The notes beneath the pieces are model-generated. The model ran no database searches and was not told the DNA's origin. It saw only the letters and a list, made by a program, of their open reading frames with translations. A stretch of 11,696 bases of DNA from assembly GCA_023387555.1 (NCBI GenBank), contig JAEWHY010000418.1, positions 1-11,696 of the forward strand, read 5' to 3'. This document shows, piece by piece, positions 6,749 to 11,696 of this stretch (positions within the stretch are counted from its first letter, which is position 1; the number at the start of each line of letters is the position of its first letter). The stretch comes from Pseudomonadota bacterium. Lineage in GTDB: Bacteria; Pseudomonadota; Alphaproteobacteria; Rhizobiales; Xanthobacteraceae. The translations under genes were made by a program, and so were the position numbers.

Positions 6749-7183
6749 TCAGGAATCGCAGCGCACACCGATATGCGCGAAGGCAGGATTAGTGACCGGA
6801 CTGAAGGCCGGCTCGCATCCCACCGGCAGTTTTTCCGCCGGTTTTTGCTTGCTGGCCTGTTCGGTCGTGACGTCCCGCACCGGATTGGCCGGGACGATAC
6901 GGATGGTGCGCACCCGGACCGGGCGCAGCGCGCTCTCTAGTTTCGGCTGCACCGGGCGCTTCGTAACGATTGTCGTGCTTGCGGCCGGGAGATCAACGGC
7001 CGCCGTTTCGGTGTCTGTTTGCTGCATCGCAGCGATGGGAAGACGGTCTGTCTTGGAGGCCCCTTGCAGCCACCTAAGATCCAGGTTGGCGATTTCGTCT
7101 GACTGGGAAACCTTGGCGATGGAAATTCCCGCCGTGCAGGCGAGTGCGAGGCCCGCAACGGCGCAAGCGGTCTTGCGCAGCAT
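6749..7183 (-). CDS. Small secreted protein, unknown function
   Basis: A 144-residue protein with a Sec-type signal peptide: basic MLRK, a hydrophobic core (about residues 5-20), and a likely cleavage after about residue 23 in GISIAK. The mature part is low in hydrophobic residues, Thr/Ala/Pro-rich, and ends in a conserved-looking domain with GCEPAFSPVTNPA and a last Cys in VRCDS; these two cysteines could form a disulfide. I have the impression of similar C-termini in other Bradyrhizobium hypothetical proteins, but no function is known. The start is ATG 7183, with GGAGACACGGAA just upstream. A longer frame to 7489 is only open sequence antisense-free of motifs and overlaps the kinase gene. 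It has its own EcfG-type promoter in the 86-bp gap after the kinase. Confidence 0.8.
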   Translation of the reverse strand: MLRKTACAVAGLALACTAGISIAKVSQSDEIANLDLRWLQGASKTDRLPIAAMQQTDTETAAVDLPAASTTIVTKRPVQPKLESALRPVRVRTIRIVPANPVRDVTTEQASKQKPAEKLPVGCEPAFSPVTNPAFAHIGVRCDS

Positions 7184-7243
7184 TTCCGTGTCTCCGAAGC
7201 AGAAGCCGGGCGGCAAGTTTGCCTGCACCGGCACTCCGGCGAT

Positions 7244-7268
7244 AACGCCCTGCGATACGGGCCGTTCC
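7244..7268 (-). promoter_or_regulatory. sigma-EcfG-type promoter for the secreted protein
   Basis: On the minus strand, GGAAC (7268-7264), 16 bases, CGTT (7247-7244): a perfect match. It begins 2 bp beyond the kinase stop codon and would start transcription near 7237, about 54 nt before the ATG at 7183. Confidence 0.75.
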
Positions 7269-7269
7269 G

Positions 7270-8850
7270 TTATGCCGATTGCGCAACCAGCTGATTTTTC
7301 GGCACCGCCACCCGGCAGGTCAGCCCGTCCGAAACGAAATCGAGGCTCACCTCGGCGTCGAGCGCGCGCGTGAGATTGTGCTCGATCACGATGCTGCCGA
7401 ACCCGCGCCGCTTTGGCGCCTCGACCTTCGGCCCGCCGCTCTCGCGCCACCACAACTCGACCCCTTCCCCGTCCACCAGCGGGCTCCACGTGACCGCTAC
7501 ATGCCCCTTAGGGTGCGACCATGCGCCGTGCTTGAGCGCATTGGCCGCCAGTTCGTGCAAGGCGAGCCCCAGGCTCTGCGCCGCTTCCGGCTTGAGCCGG
7601 ATATCGGGCCCGTCGATCGAAACCTGATCCGGATCGCGGTCGAGATAATGCGAGAGTTGAAGTCGCACGAGTTCACCGAGCGACGCCCCGCGCCAGCTCT
7701 CCTGCACCAGCAGGTCGTGAGACCGCGCCAGCGCCTGAACGCGCGCACTGAAGTGTTCGAGAAAGGCCTGGACGCTGCCGGTGTGCCGCGCGGACTGCCG
7801 CGCCATCGCCTGAATCACTGCGAGCAGATTCTTGGATCGATGCGTCAGCTCGCGCATCAACAGCCGCAGATGAGCCTCGTTCTGCTTTCGCTCGGTGACA
7901 TCGACGGCGGCCCCGGTCAGTCCGATCAGGCTTCCCGACACATCCCGCATCGGCTCGAAGTGAAAATCGTACCAGCGCGTCCCTGCACCATCCTCAATGC
8001 GCAACTCGGCATCGCGCGGCTCGCCCTTTTGCAAGACTTCGCGTTTGAGCGCCATGAGAGCCGCAGCGCTCCCTTCCGACAGGAGCTCCGCATCGGTCTT
8101 GCCGTGGATGGCGCCTGGGTCATGTCCGAACAGCGGCTTGCTGACCGAGGTGTAGCGAAAGTCCGGGTCCTGCGTGAACACCGTGACGTTCGATCCACGC
8201 AAGGCGAATTCATAGCGTTGCGCCGTGGTTGCGAGATCGTCAGTCAGCCGGCGCTGCTCGCTCTCCAGCGAGCGGATCCGGCTGATGTCGACAGCCGTGC
8301 TCATGATTCCTTCGATCGTGCCATCGGCCGCGAACAGCGGATCAACATGCACGGCGAACAGCGCGCGCCGCTCCGGCGTGATGAAAGACACCTCGCCGTC
8401 CTCGGGAACGCCGGTCTCGAGCACGCGCCGTTTGAGCGCGATCAGGGATTGTTGCTCCGGCCACAATTCATCGTCAGTGCGGCCGAACATGCGCGCACGC
8501 GCCTCATCGCGGCCTGCAATCCACGTGTAGCGGAGTTCGCGATCCTGGGCGAAGGCGTAAATATTGGCGCCGCGAAAGGCGATTTCAAAGCAGGTTTTGA
8601 GCTCGTCGCATTCCTGCGTACGGCGGCGCTGATGCGCGCGGGCCAGCTTCAACTGGGCTCGCGTCCGGGCGTGCCGTCCGATTTCCTGCTCCAAACGCTC
8701 TTTCAGCGATGGCGAGCGCGTTGCCTGGCGTGTTTCGGACAGGGCCGGCCGAGTTGCCGGCCGGGTTGGCCGTTTGGCGGATTGACCGCTGGGCGCGCGC
8801 GCCTTCACGCCCCTTCTCACTGTTTTTCCCCGCGCCTTTTTCACCACCAT
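7270..8850 (-). CDS. PAS-PAS HWE-family sensor histidine kinase (PhyK-type candidate)
   Basis: A 526-residue soluble sensor kinase. Order: a basic, disordered N-terminus (1-45), a probable coiled coil (about 48-85), PAS domain 1 (about 86-195), PAS domain 2 (about 212-322), an HWE/HisKA_2 dimerisation domain with the phospho-acceptor His337 in RELTHRSKNLLA, and an ATPase domain. The HWE hallmarks are present: His432 in the N box (LHELAANALKHGA) and WRE at 468-470 in the G1 region. No membrane segment is seen, so it senses a cytoplasmic signal; the ligand is unknown. HWE/HisKA_2 kinases are the usual phosphodonors to PhyR, and it lies 1.3 kb from phyR, so a role in the same pathway is likely but inferred. 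No EcfG-type promoter was found upstream of it. Confidence 0.88.
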   Translation of the reverse strand: MVVKKARGKTVRRGVKARAPSGQSAKRPTRPATRPALSETRQATRSPSLKERLEQEIGRHARTRAQLKLARAHQRRRTQECDELKTCFEIAFRGANIYAFAQDRELRYTWIAGRDEARARMFGRTDDELWPEQQSLIALKRRVLETGVPEDGEVSFITPERRALFAVHVDPLFAADGTIEGIMSTAVDISRIRSLESEQRRLTDDLATTAQRYEFALRGSNVTVFTQDPDFRYTSVSKPLFGHDPGAIHGKTDAELLSEGSAAALMALKREVLQKGEPRDAELRIEDGAGTRWYDFHFEPMRDVSGSLIGLTGAAVDVTERKQNEAHLRLLMRELTHRSKNLLAVIQAMARQSARHTGSVQAFLEHFSARVQALARSHDLLVQESWRGASLGELVRLQLSHYLDRDPDQVSIDGPDIRLKPEAAQSLGLALHELAANALKHGAWSHPKGHVAVTWSPLVDGEGVELWWRESGGPKVEAPKRRGFGSIVIEHNLTRALDAEVSLDFVSDGLTCRVAVPKNQLVAQSA

Positions 8851-9065
8851 ATCACCCGCATCCTAAGAGCCATCGCGCGGCGGTGTGGTGGAAATAATTG
8901 CACATGCCGGGGTAACGATGTCTGCTCGTTAAAAGAACCAGCATCCATGGGTTTTGAACCCAACGCCTTCAGAACCCGAGATGTTTCCGGGAGTTAGGTC
9001 CCAGCTTAGGTTTTTTTACGCAACATCGAGGGCCGCCTTTAATTCCGAAAGGCGCATTTATCGTC
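8851..9065. other. Intergenic region upstream of the kinase gene
   Basis: No gene is supported here. It must contain the kinase promoter (minus strand), but I see no GGAAC/CGTT pair. A 7-bp hairpin, CGCCTTT (9034-9040) with AAAGGCG (9048-9054), is present without a T tract. A run of seven T at 9011-9017 is not preceded by a convincing stem. Confidence 0.4.
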
Positions 9066-9090
9066 GGAACGAACTCCGGGCTTGCGCATT
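9066..9090 (+). promoter_or_regulatory. EcfG-type promoter (CATT variant) for the putative sRNA
   Basis: GGAAC (9066-9070), 16 bases, CATT (9087-9090). One mismatch to CGTT, the same variant as at nepR. It would start transcription near 9097, exactly at the foot of the first hairpin of the putative RNA. Confidence 0.55.
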
Positions 9091-9096
9091 GAACAG

Positions 9097-9180
9097 GCAG
9101 CCGGCCGTCATCCCCTCCCCCTCGTGCTCGGTCGGCTGGTTTCAGGGCGTGGCTCGGCGCAAGTCGGCCACGCCCTTTTT
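9097..9180 (+). ncRNA. Putative stress-induced small RNA with C-rich (anti-SD) loop
   Basis: A free-standing transcription unit of about 84 nt with no coding frame of its own. Hairpin 1 pairs 9098-9106 with 9130-9138 over 9 bp (one G-U) around a 23-nt loop holding CCCCTCCCCCTC (9112-9123), complementary to Shine-Dalgarno sequences. Hairpin 2 is the intrinsic terminator at 9145-9180. An EcfG-like promoter places the start at about 9097. Alphaproteobacterial trans-acting RNAs with exposed anti-SD loops are known (for example the alpha-r14/suhB group), but I cannot say whether this is a member. It ends about 30 bp before the promoter of the YqjD-like operon, so a simple leader role is unlikely. 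Confidence 0.6.
9145..9180 (+). terminator. Intrinsic terminator of the putative sRNA
   Basis: A perfect 9-bp stem, GGGCGTGGC (9145-9153) with GCCACGCCC (9167-9175), a 13-base loop, then TTTTT. No protein gene on this strand ends upstream, which implies a non-coding transcript. Confidence 0.85.
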
Positions 9181-9208
9181 CTTGCGGATCGGCGCCACAG
9201 GCAAAAAT

Positions 9209-9233
9209 GGAACCATGCCGTTTTGGTGGCGTT
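9209..9233 (+). promoter_or_regulatory. sigma-EcfG-type promoter for the YqjD-like operon
   Basis: GGAAC (9209-9213), 16 bases, CGTT (9230-9233): a perfect match. The predicted start near 9240 lies before ATG 9269 but after the in-frame ATG 9215, so it decides the start of the downstream gene. Confidence 0.75.
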
Positions 9234-9268
9234 GGTTCGCACAGCCGAAATCACCGGGAGTTGACGAG

Positions 9269-9724
9269 ATGGCACGGTCGCAGAATGGCGTGACGAAGAC
9301 GCGCAAGATCGCGAAGCGTCGCACGCGACAAAGTGCACCAAGCACACGCGCGCGAAGCGCAGGCGCGCGGCACATCATGGGCGCTGCCGTTGCCAACGAT
9401 GTGGCCGCGATGCGCGCCGAGGTCGCCGACATGATCGCATCGCTCGATGAACGCATCACGCGGCTCAACCAGCTCACCAAGCAAGGTGCGTCCCATGCAG
9501 CGGAAAGCGCCAATGATATCGTACTGAACGCGATCTCCGGCCTCACCGGCCGGGCAACCCAGCAGGCACAGGCCAGCGTCGCATCCGCCACCGATGAAGT
9601 CGCACGCTTCGGCACCCAGGCCGTCAATCGGTTCGTACGCGAAATCGACAAGCGGCCGCTGCTCACGCTCGCGATCGCGGCGGGCATCGGCTTTATTGCA
9701 GGGATCGCCCGTCGGCCGGAGTAA
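9269..9724 (+). CDS. YqjD/ElaB/DUF883-like membrane-anchored protein
   Basis: A 151-residue protein with a very basic, disordered N-terminus (about 1-36), an amphipathic helical middle (about 40-125), and a C-terminal membrane anchor in KRPLLTLAIAAGIGFIAGI followed by ARRPE. This layout and the glycine-patterned C-terminal helix are typical of the DUF883 family. E. coli YqjD is tail-anchored in the inner membrane, binds ribosomes and is made in stationary phase under RpoS (established knowledge), which fits GSR control here. The ATG at 9269 has GGGAG 8 bases upstream and lies downstream of a perfect EcfG promoter; upstream in-frame ATGs are rejected. It is followed by a coupled gene 6 bp later. 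Confidence 0.8.
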   Translation: MARSQNGVTKTRKIAKRRTRQSAPSTRARSAGARHIMGAAVANDVAAMRAEVADMIASLDERITRLNQLTKQGASHAAESANDIVLNAISGLTGRATQQAQASVASATDEVARFGTQAVNRFVREIDKRPLLTLAIAAGIGFIAGIARRPE

Positions 9725-9730
9725 CGGGCC

Positions 9731-10123
9731 GTGGCGCTGTCCGATTTCGTTGCCGAAAGCCTGGATCGCCCGGTGGCCACTCTGCGCCGCTACGCCATCT
9801 GTTTTACCCTAGCGATCGTCGCTGCCATCGGCGCGCTGATTTACGCAGCATCGGCGCTGCTCCTTGCCCTCGAACTGGTGCTCGGGCCGATCGGCGCCCG
9901 GATTGCCGCCGCTGGGATCCTGCTGCTGATAGCGGTCGCCGGCGTCTTTGCGCCGCGCCTGCTTGCGCCTTCGCCCGCGGCGGTGCGCAAGCCGAAAGCG
10001 CTGGATCCCGAAATGGAAGGCCTGTCCCGTGACCAGCGCATCGCCATGGTATTCGAGGCGCTGATGCTCGGCTTCTCGATGGGGTCCCGCAAGCCTGCCG
10101 AAACCCCCGACGGCCGGAAATAG
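9731..10123 (+). CDS. Two-TM membrane protein, partner of the YqjD-like protein
   Basis: A 130-residue protein with two predicted membrane helices (about 22-50 and 56-76) and a polar C-terminal tail containing LDPEMEGLSRDQRIAMVFEALMLGFSMGSRKP. It starts with GTG at 9731, with GGAG 9 bases upstream overlapping the end of the previous gene, so the two form an operon under the same EcfG-type promoter. In enterobacteria, yqjD is followed by yqjE, also a small two-TM protein, so this could be a functional counterpart (inference from layout, not clear homology). Its role is unknown. Confidence 0.72.
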   Translation: MALSDFVAESLDRPVATLRRYAICFTLAIVAAIGALIYAASALLLALELVLGPIGARIAAAGILLLIAVAGVFAPRLLAPSPAAVRKPKALDPEMEGLSRDQRIAMVFEALMLGFSMGSRKPAETPDGRK

Positions 10124-10133
10124 TCCGGCCGTC
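10109..10133. terminator. Terminator-like hairpin overlapping the operon's stop codon
   Basis: A perfect 10-bp inverted repeat, GACGGCCGGA (10109-10118) with TCCGGCCGTC (10124-10133), whose five-base loop contains the TAG stop. It lies 30 bp before the end of the convergent phyR. There is no clear T run, so efficiency is uncertain. Confidence 0.55.
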
Positions 10134-10162
10134 GCTTCGTCCCTTGTCCCGATGCTTGCCGA

Positions 10163-10963
10163 TCAGCTGGCGCGCCGCTCGCGCCGGCGTGCATTGCGTT
10201 CGAAGAACAGCGCCTGGCTGATGACGGCGGATACGGTCGCCGGCTGGAATGGCTTTGCGATCAGGAAGGCCGGCTCCGGGCGTTCGCCTGTCAGGAAACG
10301 TTCCGGATAAGCGGTGATGAAGATGACCGGCACCTCGAACGACCGCAGCAATTCGTTGACCGCATCGAGACCCGAGGAGCCATCGGCGAGCTGGATGTCG
10401 GCGAGGATCAGCCCCGGACGCTTCGCCTTGGCGAGGGTAATCGCTTCCGAATGCGTGCGGGCGACGCCGAGCACGCGATGGCCAAGGCTTTCGACCAGCC
10501 CCTCCAGATCCATCGCGATGAACGGCTCGTCTTCGATGATCATGACATCGGTCGCGATCTCGGCCGCCAGTTCGCGACCCGATTCCTCGACCAATTGCCG
10601 CAGCGTTGGCACATCGACATCGAGAATCGACGCGGCATCGACCTCCGAAAAGCCTTCCAGCGCGATCAGCAGGAAGGCCTGGCGTGGCCGGGGGGTTACC
10701 TGGCTGAGACGCTGCTCGGCCGGCAATGCCGTGGCCTCGGGCGCCCCCTTTGCGTTGACCACCACCGAATTCCAGATCTTGCTGAAGAGCTTGTACAGCG
10801 CGACCCGCGGCGAGGAGGCGTCGTCCAGGACCGAGGTATCCTCGATCAGGGCTTCCAGAGCGGCGGCCACATAGGCGTCGCCGGAGGACTGACTGCCGGT
10901 CAAGGCGCGGGCGTAGCGCCGCAGAAACGGCAGATAAGGTGCGATTGCTTGCGAAGCGGACAC
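10163..10963 (-). CDS. phyR: PhyR, general stress response regulator (sigma-like domain plus receiver)
   Basis: A 266-residue anti-anti-sigma response regulator. The N-terminal EcfG-like domain (about 1-130) keeps sigma-2- and sigma-4-like helices, including YLPFLRRYARALTGS and the EVDAASILDV helix. The C-terminal receiver (about 138-258) has the acidic cluster E144-D145-E146, the phospho-acceptor Asp189 in LADIQLADG, Thr217 in FITAYPERF, and Lys237 in AKPF. In the known mechanism, phosphorylation opens the protein so its sigma-like domain sequesters NepR and frees EcfG. I chose GTG 10963 because GGGAGG lies 6 bases upstream and the family N-terminus begins there; a 13-residue extension is rejected. 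It is divergent from nepR-ecfG and carries its own perfect EcfG promoter, giving positive feedback. Confidence 0.96.
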   Translation of the reverse strand: MSASQAIAPYLPFLRRYARALTGSQSSGDAYVAAALEALIEDTSVLDDASSPRVALYKLFSKIWNSVVVNAKGAPEATALPAEQRLSQVTPRPRQAFLLIALEGFSEVDAASILDVDVPTLRQLVEESGRELAAEIATDVMIIEDEPFIAMDLEGLVESLGHRVLGVARTHSEAITLAKAKRPGLILADIQLADGSSGLDAVNELLRSFEVPVIFITAYPERFLTGERPEPAFLIAKPFQPATVSAVISQALFFERNARRRERRAS

Positions 10964-11000
10964 GTAATCCCTCCCGTTGGGCCAGAGCATTCGCGGCCCC

Positions 11001-11025
11001 AACGTCTCTTAACAAAAAAAGTTCC
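11001..11025 (-). promoter_or_regulatory. sigma-EcfG-type promoter for phyR
   Basis: On the minus strand, GGAAC (11025-11021), 16 bases including a seven-T run, CGTT (11004-11001): a perfect match. The predicted start near 10994 leaves about a 30-nt leader before the GTG at 10963. Confidence 0.85.
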
Positions 11026-11032
11026 CAACCGC

Positions 11033-11057
11033 GGAACCTTTCGCTTCACCATGCATT
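11033..11057 (+). promoter_or_regulatory. EcfG-type promoter (CATT variant) for nepR-ecfG
   Basis: GGAAC (11033-11037), 16 bases, CATT (11054-11057). The -35 boxes of this element and of the phyR promoter are separated by only 7 bp, back-to-back. The predicted start near 11064 leaves about a 43-nt leader. Confidence 0.65.
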
Positions 11058-11106
11058 GCGTCAACCAATGGGACCGGTTCCGCGTCATCGAGCCGGCGAG
11101 GACGAA

Positions 11107-11337
11107 ATGAGAACACCGAAACCAAAATCACCCTCCACGCAACCGGACACAGTCAATCCGCAACCGGACGCCATGCAGCAGAAGAACGCATCCGGTTTGA
11201 ACCGGGAAATCCAGAACAAGATCGGCCAGCAGTTGCGTGCGATTTACGACGACGTCGTTCAGGAGGGCGTGCCCGAAAGGTTCGCCGACCTGCTCAAGCA
11301 ACTCGACAAGGCGCCGGCGGAAGGGAAATCCGAATGA
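11107..11337 (+). CDS. nepR: NepR anti-sigma factor
   Basis: A 76-residue anti-sigma factor that holds EcfG inactive until phosphorylated PhyR takes it away. The conserved core is clear: LNREIQNKIGQQLRAIYDD (about residues 31-49) followed by VVQEGVPERFADLLKQLD. The N-terminal 30 residues are Pro/Gln/Asn-rich and disordered, as is usual. GAGGACGAA immediately precedes ATG 11107. Its stop overlaps the ecfG start (ATGA), so the anti-sigma and sigma factors are translationally coupled, which fixes their ratio. Confidence 0.95.
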   Translation: MRTPKPKSPSTQPDTVNPQPDAMQQKNASGLNREIQNKIGQQLRAIYDDVVQEGVPERFADLLKQLDKAPAEGKSE

Positions 11338-11696
11338 GTGTCGATCCGGATCTCAGAGACCAGATCCTGGCGGCGATCCCCAGCCTGCGCGCGTTTGCCA
11401 TCTCGCTTTCCGGCAACGTGGACAGGGCCGACGACCTCGTTCAGGAGACCATCCTGCGGGCGCTTGCCAATATCCAGTCATTTCAGCCCGGCACCAACCT
11501 GCCAGCCTGGCTTTTCACGATCCTGCGCAATCTGTTCCGATCGGAATACCGAAAGCGCCGTCGTGAGGTCGAAGACGCGGACGGCAGCCTGGCGGATACG
11601 CTGAAATCGCACCCCGATCAGATCGGTCGCGTGGAGTTTCAGGAATTTCGTGCGGCGCTGTCGCAATTGCCGGCGGAGCAGCGCGAGGCCCTGATC
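11334..11696 (+). CDS. ecfG: EcfG general stress sigma factor, 3' end outside window
   Basis: The first 121 residues of an ECF sigma factor of the EcfG (ECF15) group. Region 2 is visible from about residue 20 (LSGNVDRADDLVQETIL), through the promoter-melting and -10-reading helix, to FQPGTNLPAWLFTILRNLF and the basic YRKRRREVED. Region 4 begins at about 108 with ALSQLPAEQREAL; the rest, including the -35-reading helix, lies beyond the right edge. The start is the ATG overlapping the nepR stop. The protein should recognise the GGAAC/CGTT promoters listed here, including those in front of its own operon and phyR. Confidence 0.95.
   Translation, partial: MSVDPDLRDQILAAIPSLRAFAISLSGNVDRADDLVQETILRALANIQSFQPGTNLPAWLFTILRNLFRSEYRKRRREVEDADGSLADTLKSHPDQIGRVEFQEFRAALSQLPAEQREALI

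Noticed and set aside
7184..7489. N-terminal extension of the secreted protein into the kinase gene
   Set aside because: It would bury a clear signal peptide and overlap the kinase coding region; the EcfG promoter at 7244-7268 places the transcript start downstream of it.
8405..8432. GGAAC...CGTT on the + strand inside the kinase gene
   Set aside because: The spacing is 19 bases rather than 16, and it is antisense within a coding region with no gene to drive.
7279..8997. 572-codon open frame on the + strand
   Set aside because: It is antisense to the kinase gene, whose domains and catalytic residues are intact. The translation is Arg/His/Gln-rich without recognisable motifs, as expected of GC-rich antisense frames.
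9215..9268. Upstream in-frame ATG for the YqjD-like protein (adds MPFWWRWFAQ...)
   Set aside because: It lies inside the spacer of the perfect EcfG promoter at 9209-9233, so it would be upstream of the predicted transcription start, and it has no good ribosome-binding site.
9804..11015. 403-codon open frame on the minus strand
   Set aside because: It overlaps phyR in another frame and runs antisense into the two-TM protein gene; the translation is Arg-rich and motif-free.
11057..11081. Minus-strand GGAAC-N16-CGCA near the nepR leader
   Set aside because: The -10 half has two mismatches, and the perfect phyR promoter lies just downstream; probably chance.

Overview
The window is GC-rich alphaproteobacterial chromosome. 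Protein content and gene order point to the Bradyrhizobium/Rhodopseudomonas group (Nitrobacteraceae, Hyphomicrobiales). The supports are a PhyR-NepR-EcfG general stress response (GSR) locus, an HWE histidine kinase, small DUF2007 and DUF3309 proteins, and a polyprenyl synthase divergent from a DUF2007-methyltransferase pair. This assignment is inference from family knowledge; no search was run.

Layout. Positions 1-4830 are housekeeping and envelope genes: the 5' part of a polyprenyl diphosphate synthase (minus), divergent from a DUF2007 protein and a TrmN6-like methyltransferase; a tiny membrane ORF; a SohB/SppA-like S49 peptidase followed by a small membrane protein; then, on the minus strand, lemA followed by an HtpX-like M48 protease. 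Positions 4900-11696 are a stress island: a 48-residue membrane protein, a glucose-dehydrogenase-like MDR enzyme, a DUF3309 protein, a small secreted protein, a PAS-PAS-HWE kinase, a YqjD/DUF883-like protein with a two-TM partner, PhyR, and the divergent nepR-ecfG operon, which runs off the right edge.

The main result is that the second half is tied together by sigma-EcfG-type promoters. I find six perfect GGAAC-N16-CGTT elements and two with CATT in place of CGTT, all with exactly 16 bases between the boxes. Each sits in an intergenic space, points at a gene (or an RNA candidate), and lies a sensible distance upstream of it. They precede the 48-aa protein, the dehydrogenase, DUF3309, the secreted protein, a putative small RNA, the YqjD-like operon, phyR and nepR-ecfG. 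The regulators (PhyR, anti-sigma NepR, EcfG, a likely PhyK-type kinase) and a set of their probable targets are therefore physically clustered. By contrast, no such element was found upstream of the housekeeping genes in 1-4830.

A second result is a putative small RNA of about 84 nt at 9097-9180. It begins where the variant EcfG promoter would start transcription. It folds into a 9-bp hairpin whose 23-nt loop carries a C-rich anti-Shine-Dalgarno-like tract, and it ends in a strong intrinsic terminator. If real, it would be a stress-induced post-transcriptional regulator embedded in the GSR island.

No rRNA, tRNA, CRISPR array, insertion sequence or phage signature was seen.
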